Assembly: GCF_016863115.1 (NCBI RefSeq)
Contig: NZ_BOOG01000052.1
Span: 1 to 51,801, forward strand
Length of the DNA stretch: 51,801 nucleotides
Direction of reading: 5' to 3'
Source of the DNA: Sphaerimonospora thailandensis
GTDB lineage: Bacteria > Actinomycetota > Actinomycetes > Streptosporangiales > Streptosporangiaceae
Of the stretch, positions 43,177 to 51,752 are shown one piece after another. Position 1 is the stretch's first letter; every line of letters starts with the position of its first letter. The position numbers and the translations under genes were made by a program. A model generated the notes under the pieces. The model was not told where the DNA came from, did not search any database, and saw nothing but the letters and a program-made list of their open reading frames with translations.

Positions 43177-43274
43177 TCGTGCTCTTCCCCGGTGCCCGCG
43201 TCTAGGAAGATGCTGAAGGCGTCGTGAATGACCGTCCACGCTCGGCACCGAAACTGTTGGAGTGGCAGGGAATC

Positions 43275-43296
43275 CAACGGACTGGACTGTCCGTTG
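43275..43296. promoter_or_regulatory. palindrome matching the TetR operator in the divergent promoter
   Basis: Arms CAACGGAC (43275-43282) and GTCCGTTG (43289-43296). The core GGACTGGACTGTCC (43279-43292) matches 11 of 14 positions of the site GGACCGAACAGTCC upstream of the exporter gene, so the same TetR may bind here. Confidence 0.6.
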
Positions 43297-43451
43297 CGGT
43301 GGCACGCGGTGAAGTCTGGTCGACCGGCTTGCCCTTCGCTTGCACAAATGCGCACGAAGTCTGTCGAATTCGCGCATTGATCGCTTCACCGCAGGTCAAA
43401 GCGTTTACGTTGCCTACAGTTATCCACCCGCGAGAATTCGAGGACGTCCAG

Positions 43452-44435
43452 ATGCCTGACTTCGCGACTCCGTTCGCGGCCCGCCCTGGTTTCGCCCGGA
43501 TGTTCCGGCCGGGAGCGTTGACCCTCGGACTGCTGTTCCCGATCGAGTCCTACGACGGCCCGGTGCCGCGTATGGCCGTCGACGAGCAGGTGGACCGGGC
43601 ACGGCTGGCGGAGGCGTACGGCTTCACCGCGCTCTGGGCCCGCGATGTGCCCCTGCTCGACCCCACGTTCGGCGACGCCGGACAGATGTACGACCCGTAC
43701 GTGTGGCTCACCCACATCGCCGCGCACACCTCCCGGATCGGGCTGGCCACCGGCTCGAGCGTGCTGCCCCTGCGCAATCCGATCGACGTGGCCAAGGCAG
43801 CCGCCTCGGTCGATCTCCTCAGCGTCGAGCGACTCGTCCTCGGCATCGCCACCGGCGACCGGGGTGCGGAGTTCCCCGCATACGGGCTGAACCGCGAGGA
43901 CAGCGGCGACCTCTTCCGCGCCTCGGTGGAGGCGTTGCGGCGGCTGTGGGCTGAGGACTTCCCGCCGCTGGACTCGATGTTCGGCACCATGCGGGATGTC
44001 GGGCTGCTACCCAAGCCGGTCGGACGGCACCTGCCGCTGCTGGTCACCGGCAACAGCCGACAGTCGCTGCAGTGGATCGCCCGGCACGCCGACGGGTGGC
44101 TGACCTATCCCCGCGCGGTCAGCCAGCAGCAGATCGTGACCGCGTCGTGGCGACAGGCCCTGCAGGAAGCCGAGGAGCCGGACAAACCGTTCGCCCAGTC
44201 GCTCTACATCGACCTCGCCGAGGACGCGAACGCCGGGCCGACCCCCATCCACCTCGGCTTCCGATCCGGACACAACTACCTGATCAAGCACCTCAACCAG
44301 CTCCGCGACATCGGCGTCAACCACGTCCTGATCAACCTCAAGTACGGCAGGCGTCCGGTCGACGAGGTGCTACAGGAACTCGCGGAGGCGGTGGTGCCGC
44401 GTTTCGGCGCCGACTATCCGCTGACGACGTCCTGA
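43452..44435 (+). CDS. LLM-class flavin-dependent oxidoreductase
   Basis: A 327-residue luciferase-like monooxygenase/oxidoreductase: LTLGLLFPIESYDG, VDRARLAEAYGFTALWARDVPLLDP, SRIGLATGSSVLPLRNPIDVAKAAASVDLLSVERLVLGIATGDRGAEFPAYG. It uses reduced FMN or F420. The LLM_Prib-type 'PLLVTGNSRQSLQWIARHADGW' is present. ATG 43452 follows GAGGACGTCCAG. Divergent from the FAD enzyme; probably controlled through the palindrome at 43275. Confidence 0.88.
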   Translation: MPDFATPFAARPGFARMFRPGALTLGLLFPIESYDGPVPRMAVDEQVDRARLAEAYGFTALWARDVPLLDPTFGDAGQMYDPYVWLTHIAAHTSRIGLATGSSVLPLRNPIDVAKAAASVDLLSVERLVLGIATGDRGAEFPAYGLNREDSGDLFRASVEALRRLWAEDFPPLDSMFGTMRDVGLLPKPVGRHLPLLVTGNSRQSLQWIARHADGWLTYPRAVSQQQIVTASWRQALQEAEEPDKPFAQSLYIDLAEDANAGPTPIHLGFRSGHNYLIKHLNQLRDIGVNHVLINLKYGRRPVDEVLQELAEAVVPRFGADYPLTTS

Positions 44436-44504
44436 GGATCGATGCTCAGTGGTTTCCGGTCACGGCCGACGGCCATGGGCGTGACCGGAAGCCCACGACC
44501 GCGT

Positions 44505-44939
44505 TCAGGCCGCGGCGGGCAGCAGCAGCGGCTCGGCGGCGGTGCGCAGCTCGTCACTGAACGGCACCGGCCGCAATGTTCCGGGGTCCAGGTTGATGTT
44601 GACGCGGTACCCCTCGGCGTGGACCACGGAACGGTCGGCCGACAGCACCCGGAAGCCGTACACCGCGCTGGTCCGGCCCAGCCGGTCGATCCAGAAGTGC
44701 ACCAGCGGCTCGCCCGCCCCGGAGATCGGCGCATTGTAGGTCACCTTGAACTCCCGGACGACCAGGAACACGTCCTTGAACGACGAGCGGGCAGGATCGG
44801 GCGCCCAGCCGAGCCGATTCCAGTACGCCCCGACCGCACGCTCGACCAGCAGGGCGTAGCGGGAGTTGTGCAGCAGTCCCATCGCATCAAGATCGTCAAA
44901 ATGCACCTGGACCGGCTCGAAGTGGCCACTCTCGGTCAT
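44505..44939 (-). CDS. acyl-CoA thioesterase (4-hydroxybenzoyl-CoA type hotdog)
   Basis: A 144-residue hotdog-fold thioesterase: VQVHFDDLDAMGLLHNSRYALLVERAVGAYW is the 4-hydroxybenzoyl-CoA/FcbC-like active-site helix (Asp near the start), followed by FKVTYNAPISGAGEPLVHFWIDRLG. It would release a free acid from CoA, which fits a ligase that forms a CoA ester elsewhere in the cluster. It is the second gene of an operon, one base after the TetR stop. Confidence 0.85.
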   Translation of the reverse strand: MTESGHFEPVQVHFDDLDAMGLLHNSRYALLVERAVGAYWNRLGWAPDPARSSFKDVFLVVREFKVTYNAPISGAGEPLVHFWIDRLGRTSAVYGFRVLSADRSVVHAEGYRVNINLDPGTLRPVPFSDELRTAAEPLLLPAAA

Positions 44940-44940
44940 G

Positions 44941-45582
44941 TCAGTCCTCCGGAAGCAGTGAGGGGTCGGGACACAGGCCGCGCAGGCGCTGCAGTACGGC
45001 CCGGCGGGCGTGCGCGAAGGCGAGCCGCTCGTCGAGCAGCCGGGAGTGGGTGACGGCCATCTCGCCGAGCGCCTCGATCTCGAAGGCCAGCTGCGCCGGG
45101 TCGACGCCCGGCGCGAGCTCGCCCAGCGCGATCGCCTCCTCCACCAGGCCCCGGATGAACGCCTCCCAGTCCCGAAGGGCCCGCACGATGCGGTCGCGGA
45201 CCTCGCCGGGACGGTCGTCGAACTCCGCCTGCACCGCACGGAAGAAGCAGCCGCCCGGCAGCACGTGCTCGGCGTAGAACCTCAGCCTCGCCTCGTGCAG
45301 GGCGAACAGCCGCCTGACCCCCGCCGGGGCGCGCAGGGCCGGCGCCACGATGTGCTCTCGCCATTGACGGGCGGCCCAGTCCACCGCATCGAGCTGCAGC
45401 TCTTCCTTGTCGCGCCAATGTGCGAAGAAACCCGACTTGCTGATGCCGATCGCGGCCGCCAGCCGACCCAGGGACAGCCCGTCCAGGCCTTCGACCGAGG
45501 CCAGGCTGACCGCCTGCCCGAGGATCGTTTCGCGGCTGCGCAGCCCTCTGAGTCGACGACCGTCCTGTGTCATACGCGCCAT
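44941..45582 (-). CDS. TetR-family repressor
   Basis: A 213-residue regulator with a standard helix-turn-helix (SRETILGQAVSLASVEGLDGLSLGRLAAAIGISKSGFFAHW) and a TetR_C_6/16-like ligand domain. The start codon directly abuts a 30-base palindrome, so it represses itself and the thioesterase gene downstream. ATG 45582 or 45573 are both possible. Confidence 0.92.
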   Translation of the reverse strand: MARMTQDGRRLRGLRSRETILGQAVSLASVEGLDGLSLGRLAAAIGISKSGFFAHWRDKEELQLDAVDWAARQWREHIVAPALRAPAGVRRLFALHEARLRFYAEHVLPGGCFFRAVQAEFDDRPGEVRDRIVRALRDWEAFIRGLVEEAIALGELAPGVDPAQLAFEIEALGEMAVTHSRLLDERLAFAHARRAVLQRLRGLCPDPSLLPED

Positions 45583-45612
45583 ACTATATGAACGTCCGGT
45601 CGTTCATATAGT
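45583..45612. promoter_or_regulatory. TetR operator abutting the start codon
   Basis: Perfect 12-base arms ACTATATGAACG (45583-45594) and CGTTCATATAGT (45601-45612) with a TCCGGT centre. It is AT-rich against the local background and directly adjoins the TetR start codon at 45582. Confidence 0.85.
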
Positions 45613-45672
45613 TCGGGAACGCGGGAACCACGCTCGCCGCTTTTGTCGGTGACGATCTCTAGCCTCCCGGTC

Positions 45673-47010
45673 ATGACAAGTACGACTCAGGCGTACCGCT
45701 ACGCCGCGCCTTCCACCCTGTCGGACGGGCGCCTCGGGCTGTCGACGTCCGGTGGCAGGGCTCTGAGCGGGCCCGCGCTCGCGCCGAAGTTCTTCAGCGG
45801 GGTGGTGACGCAGGCGGCGCCGGCGGCCGCGGCCCTGCTCGGCGTGGCCGACGTGGCGCTCACCCGCTATCACAAGCCGCGTCCGGGATGGACCCGCGAT
45901 CCGGTGGTGACCTGCGGCGGCGACCGGTTGCGGTTCGAGTCGTTCTCCGCCTGCGGCGGCGTCTACGCCCGGCTCGACCTGCTCGACGGCGCGCTGGACG
46001 GCGAGGTGTTCGACCGGGGGACGACCAACGTCGACATCAATGGGCCGCTGCGCGAGGCGCTGGCCAGGGTGGGGACGCGGGACCCGCTCCACCTCGGCGT
46101 CGGCGCCGACGAGCTGACGGTCACGACGCTCGACGGCGCGGTCGTGGAGAAGAAGGTGCCGCTGCCCGAGCGGTGGCTGCGCGGTTTCGCCGAGGTCCAG
46201 GTGATCGCGGCCCGCATGGACCTGAGGGCCGAGCTGCCCGGCATGAGCGCCGTACGGTTCCTGCGGTCGCTGCCCAAGCGGGCGACCGCCGACCTCTGGG
46301 TCGCTCTGGTGGGCCGCGACCTGCGTGTCGTCGATCGGCCCGGCCCGGGAGCGGTGTGCCTGTCCGGGGTGGGACGCCTGTCGACGCTGCTGCCCCTGCT
46401 CCGGTTCGCCAAGAACCTCAAGGTGTACGGCCCGGCCGTGCCCGGTCACGCGGCGTCGAGCGCGTGGGAGCTCGAACTTCCGGGGATGCGTTACACGCTG
46501 GCCCTGTCGCCGGAGCGCTGGCGCGGCTTCTCCGGAGAGGGCGCGGTGCTGACCGATCTCGCGACCGACGAGGCCGAGGCCGACGCGGACGTGGTGGGCA
46601 TGCTGCTCAACTTCGAGCCCGAGGTGGAGATCGGCCTGCTGGCGGACCGGGCCGGCCTGTCCACGTCCCGGGTCCGCGCCGCGCTCACCCGGCTCGGGGT
46701 GGCCGGACGTGTCGGGTACGACCTGGCCGAGGCCGCGCACTTCCACCGGGAGCTGCCCTACGACCGGGAGCACGTGCGACGTCTCAACCCCCGGCTGACC
46801 GCCGCGCGGGCGCTGGTCGAGGCGGGTGCCGTACAGCTCGACGGCGACTCGGCCCGGGTGCGGACCGGCGGAGGCGTGCGCGAGGTCGGCCTGACCGACG
46901 GATCGTGCACCTGCGAGTGGTGGTGGGATCACCGGGGTTCACGTGGGCCGTGCAAGCACGTGCTGGCCGCCAGGATCGCCGCCCGCGCCACCGTGGAGGC
47001 TGCCCGGTGA
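45673..47010 (+). CDS. SWIM zinc-finger family protein
   Basis: A 445-residue protein typical of actinomycete SWIM proteins: STSGGRALSGPALAPKFFSGVVTQAAPAAAALLGVADVALTRY at the N-terminus and the zinc finger CTCEWWWDHRGSRGPCKHVLAARI (CxCx(n)CxH) near the C-terminus. A winged-helix segment (IGLLADRAGLSTSRVRAALTRLGVAGRVGYD) precedes the finger. The stop overlaps the start of a DUF6493-type gene (GTGA), a usual gene pair. Function unknown. Confidence 0.9.
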   Translation: MTSTTQAYRYAAPSTLSDGRLGLSTSGGRALSGPALAPKFFSGVVTQAAPAAAALLGVADVALTRYHKPRPGWTRDPVVTCGGDRLRFESFSACGGVYARLDLLDGALDGEVFDRGTTNVDINGPLREALARVGTRDPLHLGVGADELTVTTLDGAVVEKKVPLPERWLRGFAEVQVIAARMDLRAELPGMSAVRFLRSLPKRATADLWVALVGRDLRVVDRPGPGAVCLSGVGRLSTLLPLLRFAKNLKVYGPAVPGHAASSAWELELPGMRYTLALSPERWRGFSGEGAVLTDLATDEAEADADVVGMLLNFEPEVEIGLLADRAGLSTSRVRAALTRLGVAGRVGYDLAEAAHFHRELPYDREHVRRLNPRLTAARALVEAGAVQLDGDSARVRTGGGVREVGLTDGSCTCEWWWDHRGSRGPCKHVLAARIAARATVEAAR

Positions 47011-48970
47011 CCGGCTCGGCGAACGTCTGGCAGGAGGTGCGCGACCTCATCACCGACCGCAGGACCGGGGCGCTGGCCGACCGTGTGATCGCGCTGAGCG
47101 GGGCGGAGCGCGCCGAGGTGGGGCGGCGGCTCCCGGAGTTCCTCAAGGAGATGCGCACCACCGCCACCCAGATGGCCCGCGAAGACCTCCTCGGCGAGGA
47201 CGAGAGCGAGTGGTCCGACTGGGAGCTCGCGGAGCTCCAGACGGAGGTCCGCTGGGAGGTGGGCGACGCGATCGCCGAGTTCCGGGCACCACTGTTGATC
47301 GCGGGCGCGGGCACGATCTCGGGTCCCGCCGCGGCGGTCGCCTGGCTGTCCCGCCGCGAGTTCAATCCCCGTTGGTCGCCCACGCCGGACCTCACCGATC
47401 TGCTTCGCGTGCTGGCCGCACGCCCCGCCGACTGGCAGACCGACGTGGCGGTCCGGCTCGCCGAGAGGATCCGTACCACGGGAGATCCCATCGTCCCCCT
47501 GGCGCTCGCCCTGTTGCGAGCCTGCGGCTGTGAGCCGCCCAAGCACGAACCGCTCGTGGTGGCCTGGCTCTCGGCCACGGTGGTCGACGACGACCCGCTG
47601 TTCGGGCCGATGTTTCCGAGACTCTTCGAGGCGGAGGGAGCCGGCCGCGCGCTGCGGGAGGAGCGGCTGACGCCCCGGCCCACGCCGTGGCTCTCCCTGC
47701 TGCGGCGGCTTCTCGCGGCGGGCCGGGTGTCACGTGAGGAGCTCCTCGACGGCTGCGTAAGCCGCTTTCTGCGCGGAGGCGACGCCATCGACCTGCGTTT
47801 CTTCGTACGGCTCCACGAACTGGTCGACCCCACCCCGCAGGAGGCGGCGGCGCGGGCACGTGACTACCTGCGGCTGCTTCCCGCCGCCCCCGGCACTGTC
47901 GCGGAGTTGGCGCTCGCCCAGGCGCGTCGTACCGGCCCGCACGACCCCGCCGATGTCGTGGAGGCGATCGGCGCGCTGACCTTCCGTGCCGAGGCCAAGC
48001 CGGCCCGCGCGGGCCTGAAGTGGCTGGACGAGGAGGTGCGGCGATCGCCCGCGTGCGCCGACGAGCTGGCTCCCGCGCTGGCCACGGCTTTCGGACACGT
48101 CTCCTACGAGGTCCAGGGGCGTGCGGCCCGGCTCGCTCTCAAGCATGCGGCCGCGTTCGACACGGGTCGCGCCCTGATCGCCGAGGCCGTACCGATGCTG
48201 CCCGCCGCGCTGGGCGCGAAGGTGGCCGCGCGGTTCGGCGGTGAGTCTTCGAATACCTATTCGAGGAGCGCGAGCCCCGGCATGTCAGCCAGATCCGGCT
48301 GGTGCCCGTACTGCGAGCGGAGCCGACCGGGCACGACCTCATCGACGAGCTGCTGCAGGAGCCGTCGAAGTGGCGCGGGGAGGACCACGGCGGTGGTATG
48401 GGCTGGTGGCCGTCGATCCTGCCGTCACACCGCGAGGTCGTCGCCGTCAACTACCTGCCCCACCTGCTCTACCAGTGGAACCATCCGGGGGTCTATCCGC
48501 ATTATTTGGCGGCCCTGGCCGAGGCGGACGGCCCGGTCGGGGACGCGACCGCGCTCATCCTGGCCTACTTCCTGGCCGAGCGGAATGCGGAGGCGGTGCC
48601 GCTGCTGCTGCGGATGGCCGCCGGGGGCGATCTGCCCGCCGAGGCGGTCGGCCGCCAGCTCGCGCTGCTGATCCGCCGCACCTGGTTCGAGCTCCGTCCG
48701 GTGCTGGCCTCCCTGACCGAGGCCGCCCGCCAGGGAGGCCATCGGCAGGTCTGGGAGATCCTCAGGAGCATGCTGCCGCTCCTGCTTCCCACGCCGGGCG
48801 GCGGCGAACGCCCCGGCATCGCTCATTCCGAGGCGGTGGCGCTCGCCGCCGACGTGGCGACATGGGCGGAGGCCCACGGCGAGATCCCGATCGTATCGGC
48901 GCACGCGGCGAGCGGCCGCCGCAGCCGCTTCGCCCGCGAGTGCGCCCGCCTGCGCGATCAACTTCGCTGA
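47007..48970 (+). pseudogene. DUF6493-type HEAT-repeat-like protein, frame broken near 48.24 kb
   Basis: Frame 1 from GTG 47007 reads like an ~410-residue alpha-helical repeat protein up to VAARFGG at about 48240. The homologous-looking continuation lies in another frame from about 48246 (VFEYLFEEREPRHVSQIRLV) to the TGA at 48968-48970, ending RSRFARECARLRDQLR. A TGA sits in the second frame just before the junction, so no simple readthrough joins the halves. The combined length (~650 residues) is shorter than I expect for this family, so an internal deletion plus frameshift is likely. It may otherwise be a sequence error. Confidence 0.6.
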
Positions 48971-48980
48971 CCGGACACAT

Positions 48981-49016
48981 CGGCCCGGCCGTTCCTGCTT
49001 GCGGACGACCGGGCCG
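48981..49016 (+). terminator. hairpin after the DUF6493 region
   Basis: CGGCCCGG (48981-48988) pairs with CCGGGCCG (49009-49016) around a 20-base loop that has a small inner stem. It lies 10 bases after the stop and is probably a terminator. Confidence 0.5.
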
Positions 49017-49076
49017 TTCAAAGCTTGGCGCCGCGAACAACCCCGCCTTGTCCGATCATTTCGGCATGATGGGGTG

Positions 49077-49601
49077 ATGAACTGGATCGCTCCGCAGATC
49101 ACCCGTGCCGACGCGCCACCGACCGGGGACGAACGCCTGCTCCTGGAGGCCTGGCTCGACCACCACCGGCAGACCCTGCTGCTCAAATGCGCCGGGCTCA
49201 CCGCCGAGCAGCTCAAACTACGCGCCGTCGAACCGTCGAGCATGAGCCTGCTCGGGCTCGTACGCCACATGGCCGAGGTGGAGCGCTCGTGGTTCCGGCG
49301 CAGGTTCGCCGGCGAACCGGTCGACTTCCTTTATTGGGATCTGGAAACCAACCCCGACGGCGACTTCGACGACGTCGACACCGCGGACGCGGAGGCGGAC
49401 TTCGCCACCTTCGCCCGGGAGGTCGAAGCGGCCCGGACGGCGGCGGCCGGGCATTCTCTGGAGGAGACCTTCTATCAATCGCACCGGAAGGTCGAGATGA
49501 GCCTCCGCTGGGTGTACCTGCACATGATCGAGGAGTACGCCCGGCACAACGGCCACGCCGACCTGCTCCGCGAACGGATCGACGGCGTCACCGGAGCCTG
49601 A
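49077..49601 (+). CDS. DinB/DUF664-family protein
   Basis: A 174-residue four-helix-bundle protein of the DinB/YfiT superfamily: LLEAWLDHHRQTLLLKCAGLTAEQL, LLGLVRHMAEVERSWFRRRFAGE and LRWVYLHMIEEYARHNGHADLLRERIDG, which supply three metal-ligand histidines. Family members are thiol-dependent transferases in some actinobacteria (mycothiol) or are uncharacterised. It is the typical length. Confidence 0.9.
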   Translation: MNWIAPQITRADAPPTGDERLLLEAWLDHHRQTLLLKCAGLTAEQLKLRAVEPSSMSLLGLVRHMAEVERSWFRRRFAGEPVDFLYWDLETNPDGDFDDVDTADAEADFATFAREVEAARTAAAGHSLEETFYQSHRKVEMSLRWVYLHMIEEYARHNGHADLLRERIDGVTGA

Positions 49602-49926
49602 CACGCGATGGACGCTGCTTCGGGAACTGACTGCGGCGATGCGCCGCGAAGGGCTGATTCCGGTGACGATCGAGCGCTTTTCCTGATCTCCGGCTGATTC
49701 GGCCATCGCCGACGTTCCGACAGGGCGAGCATCCTCGCTGGTGAGCGAGTTATTTGTTAAGAATCTTGACAGATGAGGCCGTCGATCCCGACCATAGGAT
49801 CACGGATCCGTACTTGTCCAGCGGCTCGCTGGTGAACAGAACCACCGGTGACGTCGCCGGCGCGCCCATCACCCCCCACCGATCGGCGCCATGGCTCCGA
49901 TCACTCCTGGTTCAGGAGAGACCTCC
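49602..49926. other. 325-bp intergenic region before the chitinase gene
   Basis: Contains a terminator-like hairpin (separate entry) and a TTGACA at 49766-49771 with no well-spaced -10 box. I looked for the DasR-type or chi direct-repeat sites known upstream of actinomycete chitinases and found no convincing one. The region just before the ATG carries AGGAGAG. Confidence 0.5.
49734..49758 (+). terminator. hairpin followed by T-rich tail
   Basis: CTCGCT / AGCGAG stem with GGTG loop, followed by TTATTTGTT. It lies 130 bases after the DinB gene and may end that transcript. Confidence 0.5.
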
Positions 49927-51522
49927 ATGCGAAAGCGCACATCCCGCCTGCTGACGCTGGCAGCATCCATGCTGCTCGCAGTCACGGGCGCCGTCCTCAC
50001 GCAGACGCCGGCCAACGCGGCCAACCTGCTCGTGAATCCCGACTTCGAGACCGGAAACCTCTCGCCCTGGTCCTGCACCGGCGGGCTGGGATCGGTGGTC
50101 AGTTCCCCGGTCCACGGCGGCGGCAAGGCGCTCGCCGGAGCCGCCAGCGGCTCGGACAACGCCCAGTGCACCCAGACCGTCTCCGTGAAGCCGAACACCG
50201 CCTACACCCTGAGCGCCTGGGTCCGCGGCAACTACGTTTACCTCGGCGTGAACGGCGGTGCGTCCACCTGGACCCCGTCTGCCTCGGCCTACACGAAGCT
50301 CAGCGTGTCCTTCACCACCGGCGCCAACCAGACCAGCGCCACGATCTTCCTGCACGGCTGGTACGGCCAGGGCACCTACTACGCCGACGACGTCAGCTTC
50401 GACGGCCCCGGCGGCTCACCGTCGCCTTCGCCGACACCGACGCCCACTCCCAAGCCCACCCCGTCACCTACGCCGACACCGACGCCCAAGCCCACGCCGA
50501 CGCCCACGCCGACGCCCACCCCGACCCCCGAGCCCACCCCGACGCCTACGCCGTCGCCCGGGGACGTGACATGCGCGGTGAAGGGCAAGCCCAGCGGCAA
50601 GGTCACCCAGGGATACTGGGAGAACTGGGACGGCGCGTCCAACGGCGTACACCCGCCGTTCGGCTGGGTGCCGATCAACGACGCCCGCATCAAGCAGCAC
50701 GGCTACAACGTGATCAACGCGGCGTTCCCGGTCATCCGCTCTGACGGCACCGTCCTGTGGGAAGACGGCATGGACGCCACCGTCAAGGTCTCCACTCCGG
50801 CTGAGATGTGCGCGGCCAAGGCCGCGGGCGCGACGATCCTGATGTCCATCGGCGGAGCCACCGCCGGCATCGACCTCAGCTCCAGCACCGTCGCCGACCG
50901 CTTCGTCGCGACGGTCGTGCCGATCCTGAAGAAGTACAACTTCGACGGCATCGACATCGACATCGAGACCGGCCTCAGCGGCAGCGGCAACATCAACCAG
51001 CTGTCCGCCTCCCAGGCCAACCTCATCCGGATCATCGACGGCGTGCTCGCCCAGATGCCGTCCAACTTCGGGCTGACCATGGCCCCCGAGACGGCGTACG
51101 TCACCGGCGGCAGCGTCGTCTACGGCTCGATCTGGGGCGCGTACCTGCCGATCATCAAGAAGTACGCCGACAACGGCCGCCTGTGGTGGCTGAACATGCA
51201 GTACTACAACGGAAGCATGTACGGCTGCTCCGGCGACTCCTACTCCGCCGGCACAGTCCAGGGATTCGTCGCGCAGACCACCTGCCTGGACAAGGGCCTG
51301 GTCATCCAGGGCACCACGATCAGGGTCCCCTATGACAAGCAGGTCCCCGGCCTGCCCGCCCAGCCCGGAGCCGGCGGCGGCTACATGTCGCCCTCGCTGG
51401 TGAGCCAGGCCTGGAACAGCTTCAACGGCCAGCTCAAGGGTCTGATGACCTGGTCCATCAACTGGGACGGCTCGAAGGGCTGGACCTTCGGCGACAACGC
51501 CAAGGCGCTCCAGGGCCGCTAG
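49927..51522 (+). CDS. secreted chitinase: CBM - PT linker - GH18
   Basis: A 531-residue exported chitinase. The signal peptide (about 1-34) ends at an AxA site before NLLVNPDFETGNLSPWSC, a CBM4/9/16-like carbohydrate-binding module of ~135 residues. A Pro-Thr-rich linker encoded by short DNA repeats (50415-50563) leads to the GH18 barrel, whose catalytic motif FDGIDIDIE has the acid Glu at about residue 347; TQGYWENWDG and LMSIGGATAG are the other GH18 strands. It hydrolyses chitin to chitobiose. AGGAGAG precedes the ATG. Confidence 0.95.
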   Translation: MRKRTSRLLTLAASMLLAVTGAVLTQTPANAANLLVNPDFETGNLSPWSCTGGLGSVVSSPVHGGGKALAGAASGSDNAQCTQTVSVKPNTAYTLSAWVRGNYVYLGVNGGASTWTPSASAYTKLSVSFTTGANQTSATIFLHGWYGQGTYYADDVSFDGPGGSPSPSPTPTPTPKPTPSPTPTPTPKPTPTPTPTPTPTPEPTPTPTPSPGDVTCAVKGKPSGKVTQGYWENWDGASNGVHPPFGWVPINDARIKQHGYNVINAAFPVIRSDGTVLWEDGMDATVKVSTPAEMCAAKAAGATILMSIGGATAGIDLSSSTVADRFVATVVPILKKYNFDGIDIDIETGLSGSGNINQLSASQANLIRIIDGVLAQMPSNFGLTMAPETAYVTGGSVVYGSIWGAYLPIIKKYADNGRLWWLNMQYYNGSMYGCSGDSYSAGTVQGFVAQTTCLDKGLVIQGTTIRVPYDKQVPGLPAQPGAGGGYMSPSLVSQAWNSFNGQLKGLMTWSINWDGSKGWTFGDNAKALQGR

Positions 51523-51550
51523 GCCGTACCGGAAACCTTTCCAGTAGCAC

Positions 51551-51588
51551 GCGAAGGCCGCTCCCCCATCGCAGGGAGCGGCCTTCGC
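51551..51588 (+). terminator. strong terminator after the chitinase gene
   Basis: Fifteen-base-pair perfect stem GCGAAGGCCGCTCCC / GGGAGCGGCCTTCGC with an 8-base loop, 28 bases past the stop codon. Confidence 0.85.
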
Positions 51589-51596
51589 CCTGAGAC

Positions 51597-51752
51597 GTGC
51601 CGATATTCCGCGGTCTCGGACGCCAACCCCGCAAACGCCTCGCCGATCTGCTGATCGCGTCCGTGGCCGCAGCCAATGAACTGCCCCTGATAACACGGAA
51701 TCCAGACGATTTCGCCGGACTGGAGTCCCAAGTCCGGGTGATCGCTGCCTGA
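51597..51752 (+). pseudogene. C-terminal remnant of a VapC-type PIN toxin
   Basis: A 51-codon frame reading RKRLADLLIASVAAANELPL then ITRNPDDFAGLESQVRVIAA and TGA. The last ~40 residues are the conserved C-terminus of VapC toxins (DLLIA...NPDDFAGL); the N-terminal two thirds, including the first catalytic acidic residues, are missing because the chitinase terminator lies directly upstream. Not expected to be functional. Confidence 0.6.

Noticed and set aside
48250-48671. Continuation of frame 1 of the DUF6493 gene to a stop at 48671
   Set aside because: After about 48245 this frame turns Arg/Ser/Pro-rich, while the neighbouring frame carries clear helical-repeat sequence.
50415-50563. Dense short repeats that could suggest a CRISPR array
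   Set aside because: They encode the Pro-Thr linker of the chitinase, with no constant repeat length or unique spacers.
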